A stretch of DNA of 64,000 nucleotides from Candidatus Peribacteria bacterium. GTDB taxonomy: Bacteria > Patescibacteriota > Gracilibacteria > Peribacterales > Peribacteraceae. Below, piece by piece: positions 1-7,984 of this stretch. A model generated the notes under the pieces. The model did no database searches. It worked only from the letters and a program-made list of their open reading frames with translations, and was not told where the DNA came from. The stretch lies in NCBI GenBank assembly GCA_023245865.1, contig JAHFJN010000001.1:422722-486721 (forward strand). The letters run 5' to 3'. How positions within the stretch are numbered: the stretch's first letter is position 1; each line of letters starts with the position of its first letter. The translations under genes and the position numbers were made by a program.

Positions 1-229
1 TCTCAGAAATTTCTTTTTCCTCTTTCTCTTCCTCTACTTGTGTCATTCCGAGAGTTTCGAAATCCACGGTGATGCCGTGTTTGCGCGCGACGAAGCGGAT
101 GATGCCAAGCGCAAGATTATCGGGAATCTCGCGATCGGTCGGCTTGATGCCGAAATCAACAGACGTCAGTTCGTGACGAAGCTGCTGTCCGGTCATACCC
201 AATGCTTTTGCCACCTGCACGAGGCGCAT
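1..229 (-). CDS. infB: Translation initiation factor IF-2, N-terminal fragment (cut by window edge)
   Basis: Reading the minus strand from an ATG at 229 gives 76 codons with no stop before the window edge. The first 50 residues match the IF2_N domain (VQVAKALGMTGQQLRHEL, then DREIPDNLAL), a small helical domain at the start of bacterial IF-2. An acidic Glu/Lys-rich linker follows, as in other IF-2 proteins. IF-2 is the GTPase that brings initiator tRNA to the ribosome; the GTPase part lies outside the window. The start is 27 nt after the stop of the DHH phosphoesterase gene, so the two are probably cotranscribed. DHH/NrnA genes near infB-rbfA are common in bacteria. Confidence 0.85.
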   Translation of the reverse strand, partial: MRLVQVAKALGMTGQQLRHELTSVDFGIKPTDREIPDNLALGIIRFVARKHGITVDFETLGMTQVEEEKEEKEISE

Positions 230-256
230 AGAAATAAGGAAAAGGCCACCGGCACT

Positions 257-1609
257 TTACGCCTTCGTGATGTCTTTCACAATATCCTTCCCATGCCCAT
301 CCCCATTCTCTCCCACTGCCTTGAGAACGTCGATTTCCTTTACAGACGGGACCACGGAAGACGCAGGCGTCTTCTCCATTTCCTTCGATATTGGTTTCGG
401 AGCAACGGAGACGCCCGATGCGGGCGTCTCTACAGACGACACGCTTTCTTCCGCATGCTGTTCCTGCATCCCCTCCTTCAGTTTTTGCACGCACTCGATG
501 ACTTGCAGCTGAAAATTATCGTACTGCTTCACACGGAATCCCGATGCACGCGCATGTCCCCCGCCCCCGTACGTCCTGCCCGCGAGGCGGCTCACATCCA
601 CCGCAGCGGAACTGCGCATACTGGCCTTCAGCCCACCCTCCTCCACCTCGGTGAAAAGCACGTACACGTCTGCATCGGGGATGGTGGAAATCAATTCGTC
701 GAGAATGCCATGCGTTTCTTTGCTTGTAGCATTCATCTCGGCAAGATCTTCGCGACTGACCGCCGACCAGACGATGCGTGCGTGCGCGTCGATTTGAATA
801 CGATTCAATGCTCTGCCCCAAATCTTCAAGGTGCTGAGAGGTTTTGTCTTGTAAATGTGTTGGATAATCTCCTGCTGGCGCGCGCCCTTTTCGAGCAACT
901 CCGCGGCGACCTCGAGGCTGCGCGGGGTGGTGTTGGGGTTCTGGAAACTGCGGGTGTCCGTGATGAGGCCGGTGAGCAGCAGGGTAGCCAGATCCGGCGT
1001 CAACTGTTCCTTAAACTTCGGCACCTGCATGAACCAGTTGTAGAGCACCTCGGTGGCACTTGCACAGACCGGGTCGATCAATTGGATCTGTCCGAACTGG
1101 GTGTTGCTGATATGATGGTCGATATTGAGGATCGGCACTTCCGAAAAAAGTTCGCTGTGGTCTGTATAGAGCGACCCGAGGAGTGCAAGGTCGGCAGTAT
1201 CCACAATCACGAGGAGATCGTACGCGGGTCGACCTTCCGCGAGGCTGAAATGCTCCGGCCGAATCCGTCCGGTCTTTGGCACCACGATGATATTCACCTT
1301 ATGGTCCTCGACGGTATAGCGGAGCTTGTCGACCTCGACCCCCTCGTTCAAATTGATCGTCACAACGAATTCCTTGTTCTCCTTCAATTCTTCTTCCAGC
1401 TTCTCAAAGCCCGGGAGGAAATTGAGACTCTCGGGCTTCGTATCGGGGCAAATCACCGTCACATCCTTGCCGAGAGCCGAAAAGACCTGAAAGCAGGCAA
1501 GGGCACTGCTGAGTCCATCGGGGTCTACATTCGCATGCGGACACACGAGGAGCCTCTGATGGCCTTCGATGGCCTTGAGGGCTGCCTGGATGGATTGGGG
1601 GGAAAGCAT
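257..1609 (-). CDS. DHH/DHHA1-family phosphoesterase (NrnA-like), with long C-terminal tail
   Basis: 450 residues. Residues 25-32 read HANVDPDG, the first metal-binding motif of the DHH family. VDTAD follows near 136, the signature NIDHH near 165, and the DHHA1 substrate loop GGGGHARASGF near 350. Family members degrade nanoRNA, pAp or cyclic dinucleotides; which one applies here cannot be read from sequence. The last 75 residues or so are a Ser/Pro/Val-rich low-complexity extension not usual in NrnA. A TATAAT box ends 8 nt before the ATG and no Shine-Dalgarno is visible, so the mRNA may be leaderless. infB follows after 27 nt. A second DHH paralogue lies at 54696-55802. Confidence 0.9.
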   Translation of the reverse strand: MLSPQSIQAALKAIEGHQRLLVCPHANVDPDGLSSALACFQVFSALGKDVTVICPDTKPESLNFLPGFEKLEEELKENKEFVVTINLNEGVEVDKLRYTVEDHKVNIIVVPKTGRIRPEHFSLAEGRPAYDLLVIVDTADLALLGSLYTDHSELFSEVPILNIDHHISNTQFGQIQLIDPVCASATEVLYNWFMQVPKFKEQLTPDLATLLLTGLITDTRSFQNPNTTPRSLEVAAELLEKGARQQEIIQHIYKTKPLSTLKIWGRALNRIQIDAHARIVWSAVSREDLAEMNATSKETHGILDELISTIPDADVYVLFTEVEEGGLKASMRSSAAVDVSRLAGRTYGGGGHARASGFRVKQYDNFQLQVIECVQKLKEGMQEQHAEESVSSVETPASGVSVAPKPISKEMEKTPASSVVPSVKEIDVLKAVGENGDGHGKDIVKDITKA

Positions 1610-1617
1610 AACTAATT

Positions 1618-1645
1618 ATTATAACATATTTTATAGTTTTTGCAA
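1618..1645 (-). promoter_or_regulatory. Sigma70-type promoter of the DHH-infB unit
   Basis: On the minus strand TTGCAA (1645-1640) and TATAAT (1623-1618) are separated by 16 nt. The expected transcription start falls at or next to the ATG at 1609. Confidence 0.6.
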
Positions 1646-1717
1646 TAGTTCACTCATATTGTCAAAAGAGGGGTATGGAAGCAGAGAAAGAGCTCGATGG
1701 CAAGAGATCCCCACCTT

Positions 1718-3310
1718 TTACAGATCCGCAATCTGGATGCAGGGACGCACCTTGCGATCGAGACCTGTGAGTTCACTGACTTGCTTCTCGGTCAAACTGA
1801 CAAGATCCTGCTCCCATTCCTTCTCATCGTACGAAATTCTATAGATCTCGGGCATCAGCGGATGCATAGCTTCGCCGATGGTGATCTGTCGGCTCATCTG
1901 CATGAGGCGATCCCACGTATCGGATTTCCCATAGAGAATCAAATCAATACCACTTGCGAGCGCCACTCTCCCTCCGTCGTATCCGAGGAACGCAAACGTG
2001 AGTCCGTCACAAATCTCCTTGGTTTGGGCGCGCGCACAGACCTCGATGCTGCGGTAGTTCCCGAGATCGACATTCATCTTGATGTAAGCATTCTTCATCG
2101 CAGTGAGATAATTCACCTGATTGAATCCTCCGAGGCACTTGAGTCCGTAGTAGAAACTGATGGTGATGAAATTGAGCAATAGCCCTGGGATCAGTTCACG
2201 CTTCTGCATCGCTTCCCGAAGGGCTTCCGGATGAAGCTCCACTCGGTACGAACCGTCCTTTGTCTCCAGGTACCTGCCCTTGCGCCACAACTGCTGATTG
2301 ATCTTCGCCCCTTTGGGAAGCGCCCAAAACAAATACGTACCCGCCTGGTCCGCACGAGAGAATGATCCGAAAATTCCCTCGAAATACTGCTCGATGAACG
2401 TTTCACTCGCAGGATCAAAGAGAAGACGGTTGATCACCGTATCGTGCGTGAGATGATACTTGGTGAGCAAACGCACGACGATATCTTCTTGATCCAAATA
2501 GAGCAGTTGCGGCACCCGAACATCACTCGCAGCGAAGAAACGACTCCACAGATCACGATTGGTGCGCGCAACCTGATCGCGGTAACTCTCACAGGCAAGA
2601 ATCTCGGGACGGTCATAGACTTCCTCCATGAGCATATGGAGCCGATCTGCGATCGCCCGCGGTACATCGCCCTCCTGCGTCATCTCCCGCAAGCGTCGCT
2701 GCACTTTGACGATTTCCTCCTTCGTGAATGGGCGAAAATTGTACGCGGAGCACGAGTGAGCGTTGCTCGGCAAAAACGAAAGTCGATGCTGGCGGAGTGC
2801 TCCGTCGCGGCAAGTGTTGAAGAGCAGACCCCGCGGGAATGAGGAATTATTGAGGGAAACATTGGCGCACGCGAGCACGGGCACAAACTGAAGCAACGGA
2901 TCGGTGTGCGTATGGAGTGCAAGAGCGGTCAGGAGATTGGAATTTACAAAGAACGGGTGCGTCACCGGCCCCGTATGATCCGCGGTTGAGACGAAGTAAT
3001 ACTTCTCCAATTGAGCACGCAGGCCATCGGCTACTTCTGAGCCAAAACGCTCAGACGCGGCTTCGTGAATCGTCGTCAAGCATTCATGCTGTCGCCGCAC
3101 GATGGGAGGATTCAAGTTCACATCGACGTACTCATTCGCATAATCCAGCAGTGCCTTGCCACCGTGCTTTGTGAGGATTTCACGAAGAACAGGCCGTTTG
3201 CGAAGCACCTGCTCTTGGAGGCGCAAAAAGCGCTCAGAGAGAGAAGAAGTGTCCGGAACCGGGGCTGAAGATCGCTGCTGACGATCCACGAGCAAAGCGG
3301 AGGGATCCAT
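1718..3310 (-). CDS. Protein of unknown function, 530 residues
   Basis: I do not recognise this family. The protein is soluble (no signal peptide or membrane segment), has balanced composition and looks structured throughout. Visible features are a Pro/Ser-rich N-terminus, charged helical stretches and several Cys and His residues without a clear metal motif. The ATG at 3310 is preferred; an upstream in-frame ATG at 3364 would add 18 residues rich in Phe/Cys and leave little room before tRNA-Pro. The gene stands alone on the minus strand between tRNA-Pro and the DHH promoter. The clean reading frame supports a real gene. Confidence 0.75.
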   Translation of the reverse strand: MDPSALLVDRQQRSSAPVPDTSSLSERFLRLQEQVLRKRPVLREILTKHGGKALLDYANEYVDVNLNPPIVRRQHECLTTIHEAASERFGSEVADGLRAQLEKYYFVSTADHTGPVTHPFFVNSNLLTALALHTHTDPLLQFVPVLACANVSLNNSSFPRGLLFNTCRDGALRQHRLSFLPSNAHSCSAYNFRPFTKEEIVKVQRRLREMTQEGDVPRAIADRLHMLMEEVYDRPEILACESYRDQVARTNRDLWSRFFAASDVRVPQLLYLDQEDIVVRLLTKYHLTHDTVINRLLFDPASETFIEQYFEGIFGSFSRADQAGTYLFWALPKGAKINQQLWRKGRYLETKDGSYRVELHPEALREAMQKRELIPGLLLNFITISFYYGLKCLGGFNQVNYLTAMKNAYIKMNVDLGNYRSIEVCARAQTKEICDGLTFAFLGYDGGRVALASGIDLILYGKSDTWDRLMQMSRQITIGEAMHPLMPEIYRISYDEKEWEQDLVSLTEKQVSELTGLDRKVRPCIQIADL

Positions 3311-3413
3311 AATTTGGCCTACCCTAGTCTCACGGCAGAAAAATGCAAGGGCGGAAATCTGCAAAAATGACAGTAGCCTCTCTATTCTTTATTGCGTACC
3401 ATGCATGAAGTCT

Positions 3414-3490
3414 CGGGATGTAGCTCAGTTGGCCAGAGCGCATGCATGGGGTGCATGAGGTCGCAGGTTCAAGTCCTGTCATCCCGACCA
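3414..3490 (+). tRNA. tRNA-Pro (GGG)
   Basis: A 77-nt cloverleaf with encoded CCA. Acceptor arms CGGGATG/CATCCCG pair fully. The anticodon stem CATGC/GCATG encloses loop ATGGGGT, giving anticodon GGG. T-arm GCAGG-TTCAAGT-CCTGT. Unlike tRNA-Val, -Ile and -Met in this window, it has no damaged duplicate beside it. Confidence 0.95.
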
Positions 3491-3495
3491 TCAAT

Positions 3496-4821
3496 TCAAA
3501 AAGCATTCTCAAATCTCGCATCCCCGCCCAACTCCTCCTCAATCCTCAGCAACTCATTATATTTACACACTCTGTCCGTCCGCGAGAGCGAGCCGGTTTT
3601 TATCTGCCCGGTGCCGAGCCCCACTGCCAAGTGCGCGATGAAGGTATCCTCGGTTTCGCCGCTGCGGTGGCTGACCACTGCGCGCCAGCCGTTTTTTTGA
3701 GCAAGTTGGATGGCATCGACGGTTTCACTGACCGTTCCTATTTGATTGAGCTTGATCAGGACCGCATTCGCCGCTTTTTTCTCAATTGCTTTGGAAATGC
3801 GTTCGGTATTGGTCACGAGCAAATCGTCCCCGACAAGCTGCACGTTCTTGCCAAGTTTTTGCATCATTCTTTGGAACCCCTCCCAGTCGTCTTCACTATG
3901 GCTGTCCTCGATGCTGACGATCGGAAATTTTTTGCAGAGGGCGACGTAGTAATCGACGAGTTCAGCCGAGGAAAGCTTTTTGCCATCAACGTGGTAGCTA
4001 TCCGCTTGTCGCTTATCGCTATTCGCTATCATAAATTCCGAAGCAGCCGCATCGATCGCGAGTTGTACCTTCCCTTCATAGCCTGCAGCACTGATCGCTT
4101 CGACGAGGAGCGTGAGCGCTTCGTCACTGCTGGAAAGATGCGGCGCAAACCCACCTTCATCCCCGACCGAAGTCACCATGCCGCGCTTCGTGAGAATATT
4201 TTTGAGCGTGTGAAAAATTTCCGCACCGGCGCGAAGCGCATCGGAAAATTGAGAAAACCCTGTCGGCACAATCATGCACTCCTGGAAACTCAAACCCGAG
4301 TCCGCGTGCTTCCCACCATTGAGGACGTTCATGAGCGGAATAGGGAGTAGCGAAGGATTTTTCACATCATATTGTTCTGCCAATGATCGATAGAGGGGTT
4401 TTCCTTCACTCACTGCACGCGCGCAGCAGACCGCCATCGAGACGCCGAGAATCGCGTTCGCACCGAGCTTGGACTTATTCGGCGTTCCATCGAGATCAAG
4501 CAACATTTGATCGATCGTGCGCTGATCGGACACGCTCGCTCCTGTGAGTTTTTTTGCAATCACCGTATTCACATTCAAAACCGCGCTCTCCACGGATAGC
4601 CCACCGTACTTTTTCTTGTTTCCATCGCGAAGCTCGAGTGCTTCATGGGTTCCGGTCGACGCCCCCGATGGGACCGCTGCACGACCAAGAACTTGTCCTG
4701 AGCCTTCCCTACCGGCAGGCAGGCCTGCCGAAGGTTCATCCAGTGTGCAATCGACTTCCAGGGTCGGGTTCCCGCGCGAATCAAGAATCTGGCGCGCGTG
4801 GAGGGATGTGATGGCAGACAT
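3496..4821 (-). CDS. eno: Enolase (phosphopyruvate hydratase)
   Basis: 441 residues. Enolase converts 2-phosphoglycerate to phosphoenolpyruvate in glycolysis. N-terminal ARQILDSRGNPTLEVD, SGASTG, the metal and catalytic region GDDLLVTN, and the C-terminal SHRSGETEDTFIAHLAVG are all present. Two insertions relative to ordinary enolases coincide with genome repeats: about 14 residues near position 25 (SAGLPAGREGSG, DNA 4694-4738) and a short one near 265 (NSDKRQAD, DNA 4011-4031). Both keep the frame. The ATG at 4821 is chosen because the enolase N-terminus starts there; TATCAT lies 7 nt upstream and there is no Shine-Dalgarno. tRNA-Pro follows convergently within 6 nt. Confidence 0.97.
   Translation of the reverse strand: MSAITSLHARQILDSRGNPTLEVDCTLDEPSAGLPAGREGSGQVLGRAAVPSGASTGTHEALELRDGNKKKYGGLSVESAVLNVNTVIAKKLTGASVSDQRTIDQMLLDLDGTPNKSKLGANAILGVSMAVCCARAVSEGKPLYRSLAEQYDVKNPSLLPIPLMNVLNGGKHADSGLSFQECMIVPTGFSQFSDALRAGAEIFHTLKNILTKRGMVTSVGDEGGFAPHLSSSDEALTLLVEAISAAGYEGKVQLAIDAAASEFMIANSDKRQADSYHVDGKKLSSAELVDYYVALCKKFPIVSIEDSHSEDDWEGFQRMMQKLGKNVQLVGDDLLVTNTERISKAIEKKAANAVLIKLNQIGTVSETVDAIQLAQKNGWRAVVSHRSGETEDTFIAHLAVGLGTGQIKTGSLSRTDRVCKYNELLRIEEELGGDARFENAF
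4011..4031. repeat. Iterative 'gcgataagcg'-type repeat inside eno
   Basis: Degenerate tandem units of the form cgcttatcgctattcgctat, in frame within enolase. Same family as copies in murE, murD, murF, femX and the hydrolase gene. Confidence 0.6.
4694..4738. repeat. Class A palindromic repeat variant inside eno
   Basis: The ends (TGTCCTGAGC and GAAGG) match the class A repeat of this genome. The centre holds a second palindrome, GGCAGGCAGGCCTGCC. It is inserted in frame and adds about 14 residues to enolase. Confidence 0.65.
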
Positions 4822-4841
4822 CGCTGCGATGATAGTTTGAA

Positions 4842-4870
4842 AGTTGAAAAGTAGAAAGTTGAAAAGAGAT
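4842..4870. repeat. Iterative repeat upstream of eno
   Basis: Tandem degenerate units (agtttgaaagttgaaaagta, continuing as agaaagttgaaaag) fill the space between the enolase start region and the preceding membrane-protein gene. Confidence 0.5.
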
Positions 4871-4889
4871 GAGCAAAAACCTTCTACCT

Positions 4890-5690
4890 TCAAACTTTGG
4901 AACCACACGATCGTTGCCTCGCCCTCAGATGAATCACCCCGCAGTACCCCGCCAGCATCGTAAGCACCAGCAACTCCACCCCCATCCCCGACGAAGGCAA
5001 ATGCGGCGGAGAAGAAGAAATCAGAACGCTGTCTTTCGCACTATGTACAGGAACAATCAGATCCCCTGTTGCTGCACGCGATACGATCCTCACTTGCCTG
5101 CGCTCCTGGTTTCGCAATTTCATGCGCCACTGCTCCTCTGCCGGAATGGAAGAATGCGTGAGATTTGTTTCGCTTGCGGTGAGTAGGGGGTTCCATGGTT
5201 GGCGCTCTGAAAGAACTCCGAGAATGGCAAACGGGACAAAAAGAGCAGCCAGCATCAGGCTCCGCGCGCCGCGCTGCCGCAAGATCTGCACGCAGAAGAG
5301 CAAAAGCAAGAGCAATGCAAAGGCCACCGGCAAGAGCGACCAACCCCACGTGTACACCGTGAATGCCTTCTGCACGGCCGGTCGGAGCGTGGAAAACAGT
5401 TGCAGGAGTAATGCGCCAAGAAGTATCAGCAGCGGCAAAACGTGGAGCAAACGAAATGCATTGTCCGCTCTGCGCATACGAAAAAATGGAGAGAGGATCA
5501 TCGGATACAGAGCAGCAACAATGAGAACTGACACCCACGGCAATGGGCTCAGGGCGAAGCGTGGCAAGACAGCACCAGCAACACCGGCAAGCACCATGCT
5601 CAAGGCCAGCAGACACACCATGAACGTTTCCGTCGAATGCTTGAGGGGCATAGGAAGGGATATGGTTGCTGAATTTTGAATTTGTGTCAA
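4890..5690 (-). CDS. Multi-pass membrane protein of unknown function
   Basis: 266 residues with about six hydrophobic segments. Five fall in the first 165 residues (roughly 23-45, 50-66, 80-103, 112-138 and 145-163) and one near the C-terminus (about 232-253). The loop between carries most of the charge and may be extracytoplasmic. No family is recognised. A TTG start at 5690 is preceded by AAAGG at suitable spacing; an ATG at 5651 is the alternative and has no Shine-Dalgarno. The gene lies between corA and eno on the same strand. Confidence 0.65.
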   Translation of the reverse strand: MTQIQNSATISLPMPLKHSTETFMVCLLALSMVLAGVAGAVLPRFALSPLPWVSVLIVAALYPMILSPFFRMRRADNAFRLLHVLPLLILLGALLLQLFSTLRPAVQKAFTVYTWGWSLLPVAFALLLLLLFCVQILRQRGARSLMLAALFVPFAILGVLSERQPWNPLLTASETNLTHSSIPAEEQWRMKLRNQERRQVRIVSRAATGDLIVPVHSAKDSVLISSSPPHLPSSGMGVELLVLTMLAGYCGVIHLRARQRSCGSKV

Positions 5691-5708
5691 TCAGTGCCTT
5701 TCATGCTT

Positions 5709-6617
5709 TTATAACCACTTCTTCCATAAGAAATACCCGAAGAAACTTGCGATGATGGCAAGCATTCCTACAAGGAGCAGATAGAACATCTCGGGATTCG
5801 TCTGGTATGGAATCGGAACGTTCATACCATAGAGACCGGTGATCACCGTGAGCGGGAGCATGGTCACCGAGAAGGTGGTGAGAATGCGGATGATGGAGTT
5901 TGTCTTGTGTGTAAGCCACGATTCGTGCGTATCTTGGAGAGCCTCACTCATTTCCTTCGCAGTTTCAAGCAGCGACCATTGCCGCTCGACGGCATCGTGC
6001 ACGTCATCGAAGTAGAGATCCAACTCCTTCGGAATCAGTTCCTTGTTCTTGTGCTGCAGAAGCACGATCACGGCGCGCTGCGGGAAGAGGATACTGCGCA
6101 TCGTGATGATATTGCGCTTGAGGGTCAGAATGTCACGCAGGATGTTGATCTTGTGCTCCTCTTTCTCGAAGAGTTCGATCTCGATTCGGCGCAATTCCTT
6201 CACCATTGTTTCGATGAGGTGAAAGCCACGATCGAAGAGGGCATCCATGAGCTTGTAGAGGAAGAACCCCGTACCCTGGTGAAAATACTGCTCACGCTTC
6301 GTTCGGGAATCGCGCAGCACGTTCCAGAGTTCCTCAAGCACATCCGTTCTTCCCTCGTGCAACGTGACAATGAAATCTTTGCCGAGGAACACGTTCACCT
6401 CCTCCTTGACGATACGTCCTCCGGCCTTCACGGGAACGTGGAACACGCAAAAGATGTAGCCGGGATATTCCTCGATCTTCGGCCGTTCGTGCTCGCTCAG
6501 GCAGTCTTCAATGTCCAGTTTATGAAAATGATATTTGCGCTGTAGCATGAGCAAATCCTGCTCTGCAAACGTCGAAGAATTGAACCACGTGATGCCGTTG
6601 ACAACAATGGATTGCAT
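5709..6617 (-). CDS. corA: CorA-family magnesium/cobalt transporter
   Basis: 302 residues, near the usual CorA length. The long soluble N-terminal domain ends in a charged helix. Two membrane helices sit at the C-terminus (about 243-263 and 275-296), with the signature YGMNVP at the end of the first; this motif forms the selectivity filter of the pentameric channel. The short basic tail WKKWL is typical. The ATG at 6617 is chosen because it follows the stop of the upstream gene by 4 nt; a GTG at 6653 would overlap that gene. Probably cotranscribed with the two upstream genes. Confidence 0.93.
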   Translation of the reverse strand: MQSIVVNGITWFNSSTFAEQDLLMLQRKYHFHKLDIEDCLSEHERPKIEEYPGYIFCVFHVPVKAGGRIVKEEVNVFLGKDFIVTLHEGRTDVLEELWNVLRDSRTKREQYFHQGTGFFLYKLMDALFDRGFHLIETMVKELRRIEIELFEKEEHKINILRDILTLKRNIITMRSILFPQRAVIVLLQHKNKELIPKELDLYFDDVHDAVERQWSLLETAKEMSEALQDTHESWLTHKTNSIIRILTTFSVTMLPLTVITGLYGMNVPIPYQTNPEMFYLLLVGMLAIIASFFGYFLWKKWL

Positions 6618-6621
6618 ACGA

Positions 6622-7035
6622 TCAGCGCCGGGATTTCGGTAAATACTTCGCACGCGGATCGAAACCCCCGATCTTCGGCAGCACTTCGTAGTACCGCATG
6701 CGAAACACTTTCACTTGGAAAAAGAGGTACAGTGCCGCACAGAGGATCCATACCACCCACCAGAGTCGCATCGCAACATACTGAATCTGCTCCACCCGAG
6801 CGACGGTGAGGAAGATACCTGTGAGCCCGAACCAAAACGAAACGGAAGACCACGACGAACTGAGTCGTCGCAATTGTTCCGATTGTCGCTTGCGCCAGAA
6901 GGACAGGAAAAACGAGAGAAGAATGAGAAGCGCGCAGAAGAGGAGAAGCCCCGATGCCTTGGGGCTGCCATACGAGGCATTACCAGGGTTCGGCCAGAAG
7001 AGGTACGTGAAGAGTTGGAGGAATTGTTGCTGCAT
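6622..7035 (-). CDS. Small membrane protein of unknown function
   Basis: 137 residues. Hydrophobic stretches near 29-49, 70-86 and 88-110 suggest three membrane helices, followed by a basic cytoplasmic tail (DPRAKYLPKSRR). The ATG at 7035 lies 5 nt after the stop of the Lgt-like gene, and corA follows 4 nt after this gene, so the three look like one operon. No family recognised. Confidence 0.7.
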   Translation of the reverse strand: MQQQFLQLFTYLFWPNPGNASYGSPKASGLLLFCALLILLSFFLSFWRKRQSEQLRRLSSSWSSVSFWFGLTGIFLTVARVEQIQYVAMRLWWVVWILCAALYLFFQVKVFRMRYYEVLPKIGGFDPRAKYLPKSRR

Positions 7036-7040
7036 ATCAA

Positions 7041-7970
7041 TCAAAGATGGGGGTGTCGACGTCGGTGGACCACAACGTACACCACGGTCGCGAGGAGCGC
7101 CAGTATCGCGAGCAGCTGCGAGAAGCGTAGTTCCACGATATCGAGTGTGAGCCAGGACCGAACGAACAAATACACCGCGCACACCACCGTCGTACACGCT
7201 TCGATGATCACGATTGTCCGCTGTGTGAGCATGATCTCCACTGTGGCAAACACACCAAGACTCATGAAAAGCAGGAGAAGAAGAATGAAATCCAGTTTCG
7301 TCGCAAAGACGAGAATGGCAAAGTCTCCGCGGAAATATTCGAAGAAAAACGTCGCGATGGAGGCGAGCGCGATGCCCGCGAGCGTCTCGGCTCCCGCGCG
7401 TTTTGCGTGCTTACGCACGATGAGCAGTACGAACGTCAGCAGGAAAAAGAAGAGGGCATAGTAGAGTTGGACAGGGTGTACGGGGACCGCGAAACGAACG
7501 TTTGCCGCATCATACGTCACGCCCCAGAACATGTCGGTCGGCTTGCCGTAGGCCTGGCCGGCAGCGAATTTCCCGAGCCAGTTGAAGCCGAGTCCGAAAC
7601 ACGTCGCCGGCAAGAGTACATCAAGCCACTGCAAAAACGTCGTCCGCGATGCGCCGCGAAACAGATAGAGCACCACCGCGATGCCGGTCGCAGCGCCGAG
7701 GAAACTGAAATTCCCATCGTGGACGAAGAGGAACCTCAGCGGATCATCACCGCGCAAGTACACGCGGTACTGCTCCATGACTGCAAACAGCCTTCCACCG
7801 ACGAGGGCCGCAAGCAGATGCCACCGCGCATGATCCTGAAAATGTTGGAGCGAGAGGCCTGCCGTCTCCGCGAGGCGGAAGAAAAATTCCGCTGCGGCCC
7901 AGAGTCCGATCAGCAGAAACAGCAAATGAATCCAGATGATGAACGGGCCGATCTCGAAGGCTTCGAACAT
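7041..7970 (-). CDS. Divergent prolipoprotein diacylglyceryl transferase (Lgt) paralogue
   Basis: 309 residues with about seven membrane helices in Lgt order, including the motif HPVQLYYAL that matches HPIQLYDF of the standard Lgt at 25903-26673. Lgt moves a diacylglycerol group onto the lipobox cysteine of prelipoproteins. In this copy the signature GRIGNFIN has become NWLGKFAA, so the arginine considered essential in E. coli Lgt is missing, and the HGG motif reads HDG. Two extra C-terminal helices extend the protein. It may have a different substrate or have lost transferase activity. It heads an apparent operon with a small membrane protein and corA. Confidence 0.8.
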   Translation of the reverse strand: MFEAFEIGPFIIWIHLLFLLIGLWAAAEFFFRLAETAGLSLQHFQDHARWHLLAALVGGRLFAVMEQYRVYLRGDDPLRFLFVHDGNFSFLGAATGIAVVLYLFRGASRTTFLQWLDVLLPATCFGLGFNWLGKFAAGQAYGKPTDMFWGVTYDAANVRFAVPVHPVQLYYALFFFLLTFVLLIVRKHAKRAGAETLAGIALASIATFFFEYFRGDFAILVFATKLDFILLLLLFMSLGVFATVEIMLTQRTIVIIEACTTVVCAVYLFVRSWLTLDIVELRFSQLLAILALLATVVYVVVHRRRHPHL

Positions 7971-7984
7971 GGGCTGAGGATACT

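Noticed and set aside
38..1615. 525-residue open frame on the plus strand
   Set aside because: It is the antisense of the DHH phosphoesterase and infB start; its translation has no domain and is rich in His/Arg/Leu, typical of a shadow frame.
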